This document shows positions 1 through 13,300 of a stretch of DNA of 64,000 bases, piece after piece; the first letter of the stretch is position 1, and the number at the start of each line of letters is the position of its first letter. This DNA comes from Bimuria novae-zelandiae CBS 107.79 (taxonomy: Eukaryota > Ascomycota > Dothideomycetes > Pleosporales > Didymosphaeriaceae). The notes under the pieces are model-generated. The model saw only the letters and a list, made by a program, of their open reading frames with translations, ran no database searches and was not told the DNA's origin. The stretch lies in contig ML976674.1 in assembly GCA_010015655.1 (NCBI GenBank), positions 656,283 through 720,282 of the forward strand, written 5' to 3'. A program made the translations under genes and the position numbers.

Positions 1-164
1 TAGTAAAAAGTGGCGCGTTGACTGACGCGGCGCACTGACTGCCAAACTACAGTAGCGCTTTGCAGTGATACCGGTACGGTATATGTGGCTGAGAAAGTAA
101 CAATATTGTGAGCTCTGCCACATAATACCTCTACTCGCTCATTATCCACGCATTTTAAAATATC

Positions 165-182
165 TACGTGTGTGTGTGTGTT
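165..182. repeat. (GT)n microsatellite
   Basis: A short run of alternating GT lies in the otherwise featureless first 470 bases. I see no gene in 1-470. Confidence 0.6.
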
Positions 183-470
183 CTATTATGACCATGCACC
201 CAGTGGGTATGGGCCGTTACGATGCGCCAGCTATGTACACTTTGCTTCGTTACGCCTTCTCCAGTTCAGAAGCCAACCGTGAGTCCTGCTTGTCCGATGC
301 CTATCTTCATGCTCAACAAAGGAAAGAAAAAGGAAAGATGTTATACTACCGTAGGCGGCAAGCTGTATAGCTGGTCGAGGCCTCGCGTCCGCAGGGCATG
401 TCCGGCGTCGTGCGCTTCTTAATCGGTAGCGCACTGGCCGAGGCGCGTATGTAGACAGCTCGTTCTACGC

Positions 471-1004
471 TCACGAGGCAGCAGAGGGAATCCTCAGTTG
501 TCTCCGCTCTTCTGCTTCTGCTTCGTCTCTGCTTTCTACATGCCTTTCGTGTGGCTGCAGACGCACCGTGCTCCTCGCAAACTCGATCGTCGCCCTGACT
601 GCTTCCATGTCTGCCTTCCACCGCTCTATCGGTCCATCGATGCTCTCTCCTCCCTCTTGCCTGCTCGAGTACCCTCCTAGCGCGTACGACAGCTCCCCGA
701 ACCGTTGTCCGTGCTGCTGTCTCAGCTTCGCCCTTTGCTGCCTCCATCGCCTGCATGCGAAGAGAAAATGTGCTATCGATTCTATGCTCCCACAGTCGCA
801 CGCTGCCGCATCTGCCGCCCTGATCTTGTGCAGGTACTCGTTGAGGAACGTCTTGCCCGTCCGCAGCTGCGTGAGTATGGCCGCCTCGGTGCTGTTCAAT
901 TGTCGGTACATCTCCGCTGACTTGCCTAGATGAAACGCCGCATCGATCTTCCGCGTGAACTTGCCCGTCTCGGCCCACTTTGGTGGAGGTCGTCCCTCTG
1001 TCAC
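471..1004 (-). pseudogene. C-terminal fragment of LINE (non-LTR retrotransposon) polyprotein
   Basis: A 177-residue open frame resembles the end of fungal Tad/I-type LINE ORF2, downstream of the RNase H domain. It has a conserved block around AAILTQLRTGKTFLNEYL followed by a Cys/His cluster reading CDCGSIESIAHFLFACRRW, which fits the C-x-C-x(7)-H-x(4)-C terminal zinc motif of these elements. The reverse transcriptase and RNase H that should precede it are absent. Upstream on this strand the sequence changes abruptly at about 1010 into AT-rich RIP-degraded DNA that encodes a different LINE on the opposite strand. The fragment itself has normal base composition and no internal stops. It is a truncated remnant; the family call is fairly secure, function is not expected. 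Confidence 0.7.
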
Positions 1005-1449
1005 CTATATACGTATTAAAGAAACTAGGTAAGGGCGTAGCGTTAGGCTAGCTAACTTAACTTAGCTATATAAAAAAAGTAAAGAAAGGCAGTAAAATAG
1101 TTTTATAATATAGTATAGCAATAGTAAAAGTTCTATTAATATAACTTCCTTATAAAAGATAGTAATATATAAAAAGCCACTAGATACCTATAGCTATGTC
1201 AAAAGGCTAAATGTAGTAAATGTAAGGGGCTAGGTGCTCGAGGAGCCAAAGGTACTAGAAGAATACTTATAAATTTAATAAAGGGTCTAAAGTTAAGCTT
1301 CGGGCTATAAACTTATATATCGGGGGGATTGAATAACTAAGGGTCTAGGACCTAAGACAACGTTAGGGCGTAGCCTATTATAGCAAAACCCTGCCCTTAA
1401 CTAGGGAAGATAAGACTATAATAAAGGGACTATAAAAGTAAGTAAAGGA

Positions 1450-1980
1450 GATACTCTCTATCTTTTTTTTACTACTACTAAAAATAATTTAGGAGGAGGT
1501 AGAGAGACACTAAAGAAGGTAATTACCTATATTACTACTAAAATTAGAAGAGATAAAATAAGTAGTAAATAAGTTAAAACTATAAAAAGCGTCTGGCGAA
1601 GACGGTCTACTAACAAAAGTATAAAAATAAATATAATTAGTAGTAAAATAGGACGTACTACATCTATTCTAAACGTCTATTAATTAAAATTAACTGCTAA
1701 CTTAGTAATTAAACACTAAGATTATCCGCCTAAAAAAGCTTAAAAAGGATAACTATACTGAATTAAAGGGTTAATAACTAACCTTACTACTATTAACGCT
1801 AAGGATGATAATAGAAGTAGTACTTATAAAAAATACTATATATAGTAGAGGAGTATAGCCTTCTCCCTATAAACTACTTTAGGGCTAAAAAGAAGCGTTT
1901 AACTAAGCAAGCGCTACTATTACTATAAAAGTATATATATTAAGTATAGAGATAGTAAAGTGCTTAGCCTTATTAACTTT
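1450..1980 (+). pseudogene. LINE reverse transcriptase, first part
   Basis: The frame with many TAA/TAG codons still spells the N-terminal RT segment of a fungal LINE: K-A-S-G-E-D-G-L-L near 1586-1612, then the block preceding the fingers region, then VLSLINF at the junction with element C. Stops occur where CAA, CAG or TGG would be expected, which fits C-to-T changes at CpA. The break at 1980 lies in motif A, whose second half is at 17786 onward. Confidence 0.65.
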
Positions 1981-2164
1981 TGTCGCAGAAGCTCACTGGT
2001 TCCTGGCTAGAACTTTATTGTATAAGCTAGGATTAAGCTAAGTAGCTAGATAGCTAAGTGCGTAATCCCCCTAACTTTATAAATAGCTAAGCTTTTAAGT
2101 AGGACTTTTACTCCTTAATAGACTTTATTTACAAACTCCTTAATCGTTATAACTATACGCTATA
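1981..2164 (+). repeat. left LTR of element C
   Basis: 184 bp, starting TGTCGCAGAAG. Its first 50 bases escaped RIP, while the right copy has mostly transitions at the same sites. Confidence 0.75.
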
Positions 2165-3382
2165 GTTATAAGCCTAGTATCTTTATAATACTTTATAATA
2201 TACTTACTCTATACTAACTAATAATTATAGCAGTAAATTATTTTTTACTTATTTATTTTTACGCTTACGTCCTAACGCGTATATTTTATAATAGAGCTAA
2301 ACTATATAATAATTACTATAAAGCTCCTAGCAAGTAATTAACTTATAAATTATAACTTATTTTTACCTTAGTTTACGTAGCTTAAGTACTACGCGAAGGC
2401 TTAAAGAATATAAAATTATATTAAATTCTAAGCTTTTAAGTAAATAAATATACATAACTAGGCTTTAAAGCTACTAGGCCTAAATACTAAGGGCAAGCCC
2501 TACATATAATAGCTTAAGCGCTATAAGCTAGAGTCTACGATTTATTATTAGCTTGTAATAAAGCTTTAGGCACTTTAAAACTAAGTCTATATTATAGTTA
2601 ATTTATAGAGGGTAGAAATTATAATACTATATTTAAATAAGTAGTAAACACTATAGGAGCTAATTAAAAAACTTATAATTTTTATTTATTTAAGCGATAA
2701 TAATTAAAAGGAGCAGGTATTATATATATATAAGGAGATTACCCTACACCTATTAAGCAGTAGAATAATAAATATAACTAAATAGCTATCTAAATAGAGC
2801 CGTGCACACGCTAACGCTATACTCTTAAATTTTTTAAAAATAAAAAGTACGCTACTAATAAAGGATTTTTATACTTAGTAATATAATATAACTATAAGTA
2901 GGCTTAAAAAGAGCTTAATAACCTATCGTAACTAAGTATAGTAGTAACTATATTTAAAAAAAAATATACTTACTAGCTTAAGTGGCTTAGCTAAATAACT
3001 AAGAATATAAATATATACGCTACGCTTAAAAGGCGTACCCCAAATATAAGCTATAAGTACTTATATAAAGTAAATAACTAGTATTAATAGAAGCTTATAA
3101 AATATAATCGGCTTTAGTACGCACTTTAGGGAGAAACTTCTTATAAGCTTTATAATAAGCCTATAAGTAAGGAGATTAGTAAAATTAAAAGCTAAATTTA
3201 AACAGATTAGTAAAAGGTAGTATTAACTAAGCTTAAGTATAAGGGGTAGGTAATAAGCCCTCCTTTAGTTTTTCTAGGGAATATTAAAATATAGATTAGA
3301 GTAAGCTTATAGGCGAGTAAGCTTTTACTAGCTAGGCGCTATAATCCTATAGCTACCTATTCTCTTATTTATATACGCAGAT

Positions 3383-3532
3383 ACTCGGACGGGTTACGTT
3401 ATAAGTAAATAGTTACTCTTAAATATATATTAAAGCTTTATAGTAGAAGTACGCTACTCTTATTTCTTTACTTTTCTTTATTAGTACTCGTACGGATTAC
3501 GTTACAAGTAAATAGCTATCCTTAAATATTTA
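3383..3532 (+). repeat. tandem repeat of about 103 bp inside element C
   Basis: A unit beginning ACTCGGACGGGTTACG at 3383 recurs at 3486 as ACTCGTACGGATTACG. The second unit is interrupted at 3532 by the MULE and continues after 17396 (attaaagctctatagtagaa matches the first unit). Confidence 0.6.
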
Positions 3533-3627
3533 GGCAAAATCTATGCGACCGTGCATATTTGTTATTCGGCTGGGCATTCCTACATGTACTGCGGGGACTG
3601 TATGTACGCACACTAGCGCCTGGCTAG
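3533..3627 (+). repeat. MULE left terminal inverted repeat
   Basis: Matches the reverse complement of 17294-17388; the outer half is nearly identical and the inner half more diverged. Confidence 0.8.
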
Positions 3628-3709
3628 GAGGGTAGTTTCTCTGGTGCTAAGGAACATCAAAATAGCTTAGCTTAAAAAATAATATTATTATATTTACTTA
3701 GGTAACTTT

Positions 3710-3878
3710 TGTCAGATAAGATGCTTGCGTGCGATAAGGTATGATGATTGGTGATAATTGTGTCTTGTTCTCTGTCAACTCTGTTGGGTTGGTTTTAACC
3801 CCTGGGCTAGTACGATAAGCGCTGTGGTCCCTGCTCGATTGTGCAGATCCGACCTCAACGCACTCGTTCTATCTAACA
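3710..3878 (-). repeat. 3' LTR of copia A
   Basis: 169 bp, TGTCAGATAAG to TATCTAACA. Differs from the other copy by transitions only, mostly TG here versus TA there. Confidence 0.85.
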
Positions 3879-4007
3879 CACCCCCTTAGCTTAGAAATCC
3901 TTGCAGGCTAGATTATATTATAGTTTCTTATTATATAAGCGCGAGGTCTTTAAGTTATTCTTAAATCTCCTTAAGAGGCGCTTCGTTCGTTACCTTAGGT
4001 CTCTCTA

Positions 4008-4179
4008 TGTCAGATAGTATGATAAGTAGATGTTGATGCAACTTGGTTGTATTTATTATTGGTCTCCTGTGTCCTCTACTGTGTTTAGTTGGTTTTGGAT
4101 ATTTTGCTAGTGTGCCAAGCCAAGTGGTCCCTGCTCGATTGTACAGATCTGACCTCACCGCAGCTTATTCTATCTAACA
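4008..4179 (-). repeat. 3' LTR of copia B
   Basis: 172 bp, TGTCAGATAGT to TATCTAACA; a polypurine tract (reverse complement of CACCCCTTTAGC) lies just inside. Confidence 0.88.
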
Positions 4180-6974
4180 CACCCCTTTAGCTTAGAAACT
4201 CTTCAAGCTGGCACTTATACAATTATGAGGTCTTTAAGTTACTCTTGAATTTCCTTAAGAGGCATAGTATTTGTTACCTCCTTGGTCTCTACATTAACTA
4301 ATCTAAGTTATTAGAGAAAACCCTCCTACTTGCTCTTAGAGAGCACCTTTATAAGGCCATTAGTAATTATGTCTGCTAACTGCATATGCTCTATCTTGAT
4401 CCTGCCTATAGATACTTCTTGTCGGATCTAGTGGTTGTGGACGTCTACATGCCGAAGTTTAGTTTAGAGGCGGGAAACCTCCTTAGTTACTAGGCGTATA
4501 GTTTATTTATTATTACACTGAATAGTGACTGTGCGCGCGTCTAGTTTAATTTTAAGTTCTTAAAGTAGTCTTAAGACAAAGAGTGCTTCCTTAGCTACCT
4601 AAGAGAGAGCTAGCAGCTTGGCCTTAGTAGTTAATGTTATTATAGTGTCTTGTTTGTTTGCTTTCTAGGCAATAAGACCGCCGAAGAGCTTAATAGCGTA
4701 ACCTTAGGAGCTCTTATAGTCTATTATATTATTAGCAAATGATGCATCGCTTGTAATCTAAAGTCTAGTGTTACCTCCAAGCTATAGGGCTCGCTGCTTT
4801 GTGCTTTAAAGGTATAGGAGAACTCGGTCTGCTGCGTCTTAGTGCTCAGTCCCTGGGTTTGACAGAAATCGAGCTAATCGTGATGTTGCAAAGGCAATGT
4901 CTGGCCTGGTAGTAACTATAGTAAAGAGTAGCGATCTAATCTTGCGTTAAAATTTATTAATCTTAGTTAGTGTTACTAACCCTTTCTTTAGTAGTAATTT
5001 AATCGCAGCCATTGGAGTGTCATGTTGAATATTTGTCTTGTCTACTAGTTGGCTAATCTTGTCCGAATAGAAGGCCTGTAATAGTTGAATCTTGCGGCTT
5101 GTTTAGTCCTGTATAACCTCTATGCTAAGAAACTATTAAAGGTTGTTTCCTCTAGTGAGAGTGTACTTATCTTGTAAGCGTTTAATTGCTTATTAAGCTT
5201 CTTATTCTTTGTCTTTGTGGTACGCGAGTATAATGTCGTCGACGTAGAAGAATATAATAACTTTATCTCTAATTAGGTAGCACGGCTCGTAAGGCACTGT
5301 CTAGAAGCCCAGCGCTTTAAGCGTTATTATAAATTCTTTCTACTAAAGGAGTAGTAAAATGCAAAGGCCGTATAGTGCTTTATTTACTTGCAATATTGTT
5401 CCAGGCTTCTAATAACCCTGAGGCATTCTCATATACACCTCTCAATCTATTGTTGCGTGGACAAAAGCGTTAGTGACGTCGTACTGCGTGAGCTCCATAT
5501 CATAGTAAGCTGCTATTGCCATCATTATTCGGAATAACTGGCTAGCAAGCGTGGCTGCGTAAGTGTCTTGCAAGGTAATATTTCGTTACTAATTGCCTTA
5601 GACGACTAGTCGCGCCTTACACTTCAGCAAGCAATAGTGCTTATTAAGTTTATAGGTGTATACCTACATGTAGTCAAGGATCTGCTATCCTGTTAGTTTA
5701 ATCTTCTTTATTAGAATTTCTAACTATAATTTTATCTCTTAGTGGCTTATAAGGTGCACTTGCTTAGCCTCTTAGAATATCTCGCCTATTAGGTAATTCT
5801 TAAGCTTAGTTCGGCACGTCGGTAGAGGTAGAAGTTAACTTTAATAAGGCTTTAAGCCTTTAGCGAGCATTCTTATTATCTTAGCCTTGTCTATAACTTC
5901 TCCTTTGTATTTTCTAACACGACTAGCTTAGGTTCCCGCTATAAAAGCTGCTGCCTAGAGGACAGTTATAGAGGACGCTTATTACGTTAGACTTATTTAG
6001 TCTCCAGCCATTAACTATGCAAGTAACGCGACAGGTAGTAGTATAGTTAGAGGAGTTAAGTAGCTATCCCTAATCTTCCTTCCTTAATAGTAGCCTAGTG
6101 GATCTGCTTTATCTTATTATTCTAACGAATCTACAGTGGCTTCATCCTTATAAAAGGAGTCTATTTATAGTTGTTAGGTAAGAGTTAGCAACTTAATAGT
6201 TCTTACGTGCGTTACTATTTCTTAAAGCGTGCTGTGCATAAGACTGTCTATAAAGTCCTTAATTTTCCTATTAAATACTAACTCTTCGTTAAAGACAACG
6301 TCCCGGGTACTTATTACTTTACCAAGTGACGGTATCCATATTCGGTAGATGTTTAATAATCGGTATTTAACTAGATAACCAATCCATGCCTTCGGGTCAA
6401 GACGTTATAGGCGTAATTTGTCTTAGTAAGTATTATTAGTTATTGCAAATGCCTTACAGCCGTACGCTTTTAAGTGTGTAACGTTAGGTTTTCGTAGTAA
6501 CGTAATTATCCTATTACTAAAAGCGACTCGTGTGAAGAATATCTCGTATAGTGTTTTCTAGTAATTTGCATAGTTTGGTGTTCGATTGTAGAGGTATACA
6601 GTAGCTCTTGTAATCTCAGGCCATAGCTCCCAGGATAGGTTGGCATTAAGTCGCATGGCGCGAGCTTTCTCCTTATTCACACCCCCTAAGCGTTCTACGC
6701 CTCCATTTTATGATTGTGTATCTAGTGCGGAAGGCTCTATAATTATTCCTTAGGTTATTAACTATTTCTTAACTTCTAGTTTAACTATAGCGATCTCGTT
6801 GTCTGCTTTAATAGTCTTAACAGAGATGTTGTAGTGGTTCTTAAGGAATAAGATAAATATTAAAAGGGCCTTAATAATTAACTTTGCTATTCGGTAATCT
6901 ATAAAGTAGAGGTCCTATTACATGCCTAAAAACTTATTAGTAATTAGTAATTAACTCTTCTCTTTAGTAACTCC

Positions 6975-7190
6975 TTAGATCTCGTATGTGTGGAAGTTAA
7001 TGCTAAGCCTCTCTCTAGGTCTATCTTCGTTTATTCGTGGGGCGTGGCTTATCTGCCGTCTGGACTTTACTCTCCCGCATGAGTTATATTCTATAGTTGT
7101 AATGCCTTTAACACGCACCCCTTTAGTTTGCTGCACTAGGTGTTTAATAGCCACTAGGCCTGGGTGTCCTAGTCTTTTGTGCCACAGCAT
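6975..7190 (-). pseudogene. copia B integrase, N-terminal zinc region
   Basis: 71 open codons with the GAG_pre-integrase landmark LWHKRLGHPG, then a Cys-containing segment and RPRERLSINFHTYE. In active copia integrases the last block reads R-P-x-E-R-x-x-x-D-F, so the first catalytic Asp appears here as Asn. Confidence 0.7.
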
Positions 7191-7364
7191 AGCTAAGGCC
7201 TTTTACAGTCCTCTTTTAGTTCTTGTAGTGATCTTGTGTGTGTGATATATGGCAGGTGGTAGCGGATTGTATTCTAGCACCTACTGTCTAAATATCTTAG
7301 TTATAATTCTAATAGCTCTGTTCTTAGCTCCTTAGAGAGTGGTTAGGTCTATTTATGTGTCCTA

Positions 7365-7622
7365 CTAGATCCCTTTATGCCTTAACAGTTGGAATAACAC
7401 TAAGTTACATAATAGGTCTGGGCAAATAGCCACATCTTGTAAGGTTAATTTTATTATTCTAGTGTTATTCTTTAGAGTAAGGTCAATAGACCCATATCCT
7501 CTAATCCACACTTTAGAATTTCCGGCCCATATATAGTCTCCGGGCAGTGGTGGTCGGAAACTGTAGATGCGATTAGGGTTGTTAGTAATATAGCAGGTTA
7601 ATCCTAAGTTAAGGATAAACAA
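7365..7622 (-). pseudogene. copia B protease fragment
   Basis: 85 open codons matching the aspartic protease region of fungal copia elements: SFRPPLPGDYIWAG then GYGSIDLTL and a D-V-x-x-x-P-x-L-x-x-N-L block. The catalytic D-S-G triad position reads N-L-G. Confidence 0.65.
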
Positions 7623-8950
7623 CTTCTATAGTAAATAGTTAGTAGTATCTTTCCCTCTTACTACTAAGTTAAAAGCTGCTTTAGTAGCAGCAATTCTCTG
7701 GCCCTCTAGTTAATCTTTAAGGATCTCGGGCGTTAGAGTATGCGATTATTTCGTAATTAGTATTCTTAATTAGGTCCTACTTTATTCGCAAATTAGCCCC
7801 TAGAACGTTGCGTCTTTCTTACGCTTAAATTGTATAAGCTCGCTAATAGTCTCGTTTAGTTTCCACTATTTAGGAGCCTTGTCTAGATTAACATAATAGC
7901 AGTCCCTTATACTATGGCGTTGTCCACATGCAGGGCATTTTGCTCCTCTTGTGGTAATAGGCTCTAAATCTGCAGGCTATTTAAGCGTGGTGGTTTTCCT
8001 GCCCGCTGTACGTTAATTACGAGGTCTACCCTAGTTTTGTTTTAATGACGCGCTTTTAGCAGGATAGGCGTCCCTATTGTTACCTTAGGTGGGTGCACTA
8101 CCTTTAGCGAGAAATAATGCATTATTAGACACAAATGCTTTATGTTTCCCTAATTTAAGGGGATAATTTGTCATCATGTGTTCTTAGAAGCGTTATATTA
8201 TCTCTTTTCAATCTATGCTAGCTGCGAATTGACTATTATCTTAAAAATTCGTAGACTATATGGGAGCAACCTTGTTTACGGCATCTATAAAGTCTTTTAT
8301 AATCACATTAATTTGTAATAGCTTAGTAACTTAGAAAGCTTCTGCTTCCGCAGCTACTTCGTCGTACTTAGCTAGCCAAGTATCCCATTATTAAGGGCTT
8401 CTTATTAGCTTAAGTACCGCACGGTATCTAGTACGTGCTTGTTCTTGTTCGAGTTAGTCGCTCATGCCAATTATCTTCTGCAGATTAGTAATCCACTATC
8501 ATAGTAGCTTGTCTGGCAGGCAACATGTGCGCAGTAGGTGCGGTGACATAGTTAATTAAATAAACGCAACAATGTGCTAAAGGCTTAATTACTCCTTCTT
8601 ATATTCGTGTCGATCGCTCTTATATTACTTAAAGAGGATCTTGTAGTATTTAAGGTCTTCTTTAAAAGCCTTCTAGCCTCTAGCTAATAGTTTAGTTAGT
8701 CTTATTAAGACTTTAATATTCGTGGCTAGTGCGTAGTTAGTAATAACTAGAGCCCTTATTAATAGCGGTTTCGGGGTTAATAGCGTGATTAAATTCGGAT
8801 TAACTTTATCTTAAATGTTATGTACTACGCATCTTGCCTAGAGTTATGTTCTCTACCCCCTGTGGTCTGCGGAGGTGTTCAGGTGTACCGTAGAATCGCG
8901 GTTTGAGAGTTGCGCCATATTGTATCGGTCGGGGCAGTGAGACTCTTAAT

Positions 8951-9122
8951 TGTCAGATAGTATGATAAGTAGATGTTAATGCAACTTGGTTGTATTTATT
9001 GTTGGTCTCCTGTGTCCTCTACTGTGTTTAGTTGGTTTCGGATATTTTGCTAGTGTGCCAAGCCAAGTGGTCCCTGCTCGATTGTACAGATCTGACCTCA
9101 CCGCAGCTTATTCTATCTAACA
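8951..9122 (-). repeat. 5' LTR of copia B
   Basis: 172 bp; about three differences from the left copy, indicating a recent insertion. Confidence 0.88.
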
Positions 9123-10136
9123 CTCTACTTTTACTAGTCTAAGTTAAGTTAGGAACCTTTCCTACTTGTTAACTAGGAGGACCTTTATAAAGCCGTTAGT
9201 AATTATATCTGCCGATTGCACGTACTCTACCTTTATCTTTTTAGTAGAGACTTCCTGTCTCAGCTAGTAATTATAAATGTCAACGTGTCATAGTTTAGTC
9301 TGGAGCTTAGATATCTCCTTAGTCACTAGTCGAATAGTTTACTTGTTATCGCATTAGATAATAATTAACGGTAAAAGTAGTTTAATCTACAGTTTGTCTA
9401 ATAGTCGTGAAATAAAGATTACTTCCTTAGCCACTTGTAATAAGGCGAGAAGCTCTACTTTAGTTATTAAGGTTATAATAGTGTCTTGTTTGTTTGCTCT
9501 CCAGGCAATAAGTCTATTAAATAGCTTAATAGCGTATCCTTGTAAGCTCTTTCTATCTAGTGTGTTATTAGCAAATAAAGCATCGCTAGCTACTTAAAGG
9601 TAGTTACCCCCTCTAAGTTGCAGTGCTCTCCATCTAGTGCTAGACAAGTATAGTAGTACTTAATTGGCGGCATTATGATGTTCGGAGCCCAGATTTAACA
9701 GGAACCGAGCTAGCCTTAAGGTTACAAAGGCGATGTCCGGTCAGGTCGTTACTACTATAAATAGAAGTAATCTAATTTTGCGTTAGTATTTATTAATTTC
9801 TAAGGGTGTTGCTAAGCCTGTTCGAGGCTTTAACTTAGTAGCGGCTATTAGGGTATCGTGACGGATGTCTTTCCTATTAACTAGTTAACTAATCTTCTCT
9901 ACGTATACGGCTTAAGAGAGTTGGATCTTCTAGTAACTTTAGTCCCTAATAACCTCTACGCTAAGAAACTACTAAAGGTTATTTCCTCTAGTAAAGATGT
10001 ATTTCTCCCGTAGGCGCTTAATTATTTACTAGGCTTCTTGCTCTTTCTGCTTATAATACGCTACTATAATATTGTTAACGTAAAAGAAGATAATAATTCC
10101 GTCTTTAATAAGGCAGCATGGCTCGTAAGGCATAGT

Positions 10137-10364
10137 TTAGAAGTTAAGAGCTTTAAGTGTTATAGTAAATTCTCTCTGCCAGAGGAGTGGTGAGATCCGT
10201 AGACTATATAGAGCCTTATTAACTTGGAGGATCGTTCCAGGTTTTCGATAGCCATGGGGCATTCTTATGTATACTTCTCGATCCATCGTTGCATAGACAA
10301 AGGCGTTCGTGACGTCGTATTGTTTAAGCTCTAAGTCGTGGTGGGCTGCAATTGCTATTAGCAT
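10137..10364 (-). pseudogene. copia A reverse transcriptase fragment
   Basis: A 75-residue open stretch of the copia-type RT domain (RVT_2): QYDVTNAFVYATMDREVYIRM, GYRKPG, then NKALYSLRISPLLW, matching the D-V-x-x-A-F and K-A-L-Y-G-L-x-x-S-P landmarks. The frame continues leftward through stops to YVNN at 10071-10082, where functional elements have YVDD. Confidence 0.75.
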
Positions 10365-13300
10365 TTAAAATAACCAGCTGGCGAGCGTGGCTGCGTAAGT
10401 GTCCTGCGAGGTAATATTCCGTTATTAATTACTACAGATAACTAGTCGCGCCTTGCACTTTAGCAAGCAGTAGTGCTTATTAAGTTTATAGGTGTATACC
10501 TATATACAGTTAAGGATCTGTTGTCCTGTTAACTTAATCTTCTTTATTAGTACCTCTAACTCTAATTTTATTTATTAATAGCTTACAAGATAGGCCTGTT
10601 CTACTTCTTTAAATAGTTCACCTATCAGGTGGTCCTTAAGCTTAGTACGGCACGTTGGCAGAGGTAGGAGTTAACTTTAATAGGGCTTTAAGCCTTTAGC
10701 AAGCATTCTTATTATCTTTACCTTATCTATAACATCCCCTTCGTATTTCTTAACGTAGCTAGCTTAGGTTCCCGCCATAAAGGCTGCTGCCCAGGGGGCA
10801 GTCTTAGGTAACCTATATTATATTACTTTAGATTTATTTCTAGCTATTAACTAAGCAAGCAATGCTACAGGTAGTAGTATAGATAGAGGAGTTAGGTAAC
10901 TATCTCTAATTTTCCTCCCTTAATAGTAGCCTGGCGGGTCTACTTCGCCTTAATAGTCTAGAAAGTCCTTAGCGGCCTTATCCTTATAGAAGAACTCTAT
11001 TTCTAGTTACTAAATAGGAGTTAGTAGTTTAATAGTCCTTACATGCATAGCTATTTCTTCTAGCGTGTTGTGCATAAGGTTATTTATTAGATCTTTAGTC
11101 TTCCCGTTAAATATAGACTACTTGTTAAAGACAACGTCTTGGGTGCTAATCACCTTAGCGAGTAATAGTATCTAAATGCAATAGATATTTAAGGATTAGT
11201 ATCTAATAAGATAGCTAATCTAAGCTTTTAGATCGAGGCGTTGCAAACGTGATTTGCCTTAGTAAGTGTTGTCGGTTATTGTAAAGGCTTTCCAGCTATA
11301 CACCTTTAGGTAGGCAAGATTAGGTTTCTGTAGTAAAGTTACAATCCTATTACTAAACGCAACTCGTGTAAAGAATATCTTATATAGCGTCTTCTAGTTA
11401 TTCGCGTAATTTAGTGTTTAATTATAGAGATATACTATAGCCCTTATAACTTTAGGCTATAGTTCCTAGAATAGGTTGGCGTCGAGTCATATTACGCGTG
11501 ATTTCTCTTTGTTTACACCCCCTAAGCGTTTGGCACCTCTGTTCTAAGCTTAGGTGTCTAGGGCCAAAGGCTTAATAATAATTCCTTAGGTTACTAACTA
11601 ACGTTCTACTTCTAGTTTAACTATGATAATTTCATTATCTGCCTCAATAGTCTTAACTATTATGTTGTAGTAGTTCTTAAGGAATAGGAGGAAGGTTAAA
11701 AGGATCTTAATAATTAATTTTACCGTTCTATTATCTATAAAGTAAAAGTCCCATTATAGTCTTAAGAATTTATTAGTAATTAACATTTAGCTCTTTTCTT
11801 TAGTGACGCTTTGCGTTTTATATATATAGAAATCGATAGTTAGCCTCTTTTTAGGTCCTTTAGTGTTAATCCGTGGCGCGCGGCTAATCTGTCGTTTTAA
11901 TTTTACTCTACTATAGAAGTTATACTTAACTATCGTGATCCCTTTCACGCGCACCCCCTTAGCTTACTACACTAGGTGCTTAATCGCTACTAGTCTAGGG
12001 TATCCTAGTCTCTTGTGCTAGAGTATGGCTAACGCTTTCTATAGTGCTCTTTTCGTTTAGAAGGTAATCTTGCGTGCATAATATAAGGCAGGTAGTAGTA
12101 GGTTATACTTAAGTACCCACTAGCCGTAGATCTTAGTAAGATTCCTAATAATTGTGTTATCTAGTCCTCTTAGAGTAGTTAGGTCTATTTACGTATCCTA
12201 CTAGATTCCTCTCTAACTTAGTAGTCGAAAAGAGACTAGATTATATAATAAGTTAGGGCAGATAGCCACGTCGTGCAGGACTAATTTGGTTATTCTAGAC
12301 TAACTTTTTAAGGTTAGATTAATAGAGCCGTATCCTTTTATCTATATCTTCGTATTCCCAGCCTATATGTAGTCTCCAGGTATAAAAGGACGAAAGTTAT
12401 AGATGCGGTTAAGGTTATTCGTAATATAGCAGGTTAATCCTAAGTCGAGGATAAACAATCGCTTTAAAAGGTAGTTATTAATTTCTATCTTAATAGGCGC
12501 TAAGGTGAACGCGGCGTTAACTTTTAATATTCTCCGCCCCTTTAATTACTTATTAGGGATCTCTAGCGTTAAAGTATATAATTATTTAAGAATTAGCGTT
12601 CACGATTAGGTTCTGCTCTATCCGCGAATTAGCTTTTAGAACGTTACGTTATTCTTACGCTTAAATTTAATAAGCTCGCTTATAGTCTTATTTAGTTTTC
12701 ACTATTTAGGAGCTTGGTCTAGGTTAATATAATAACAATTCCTAATACTATAGCGTTGTCCACAGGCAGGGCATTTTGCTCCCGCTATTATAGCTAGCTC
12801 TTAATCTAAAGGCTGCTTAAGCTTAGCATTTTTACTAGCTATACGTTAATTACGGGGTCTACCCTAGTTTCTATTAGATAGCGCGCTTTTAGCATAGAAG
12901 GCGTCTCTGCTATTACTTTAGGTAATTATACTACCTTTAGCGAGATACGATGTATTATTAAATATAAAGACTACTTTATATTTCCCTAATCTAAGGGGAT
13001 AGTTTATTATTATATATTCTTAAAAGCGTTTTATTATCTCCTTTTAGCTCATGCCAGCTGCAAATCGACTATTATCTTAAAAGTTTATAGACTATATAGG
13101 AGCAACTTTGTTTACAGCTACTAAGAAGTCTTTTATAATTACATTTAATTATAATAGTTCGGCGACTTAATATGTCTCTGCCTTAGTAGCTACTTAGTTA
13201 TACTTAGCTAGCTATGTGTCCCATTGCGACGCGCTTCTTATTAGTCTAAGTAAGGCAAGGTATTAATCGCGGGCTCGTTCTTGTTTAATTTATTTATTAA

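Larger units (their letters stand above)
4008..9122 (-). mobile_element. Ty1/copia LTR retrotransposon B (youngest of the nest)
   Basis: Two 172-bp LTRs (4008-4179 and 8951-9122) differ at only about three positions and are flanked by an exact CTCTA duplication (4003-4007 and 9123-9127). The element is 5115 bp, coding on the minus strand. Gag zinc knuckle CPACGQRHSIRDC is at about 7899-7937, protease near 7590-7622, pre-integrase HHCC region and integrase start at 6975-7190, RT near 5200-5500 with an intact YVDD box (5235-5246), RNase H end near 4320-4450. The order gag-PR-INT-RT-RH defines copia. RIP has introduced stops throughout, but fewer than in A. It sits inside A in the same orientation. 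Confidence 0.88.

Noticed and set aside
346..978. 210-codon minus-strand ORF
   Set aside because: Alternative frame of the LINE C-terminal fragment at 471-1004, which carries the recognisable zinc motif.
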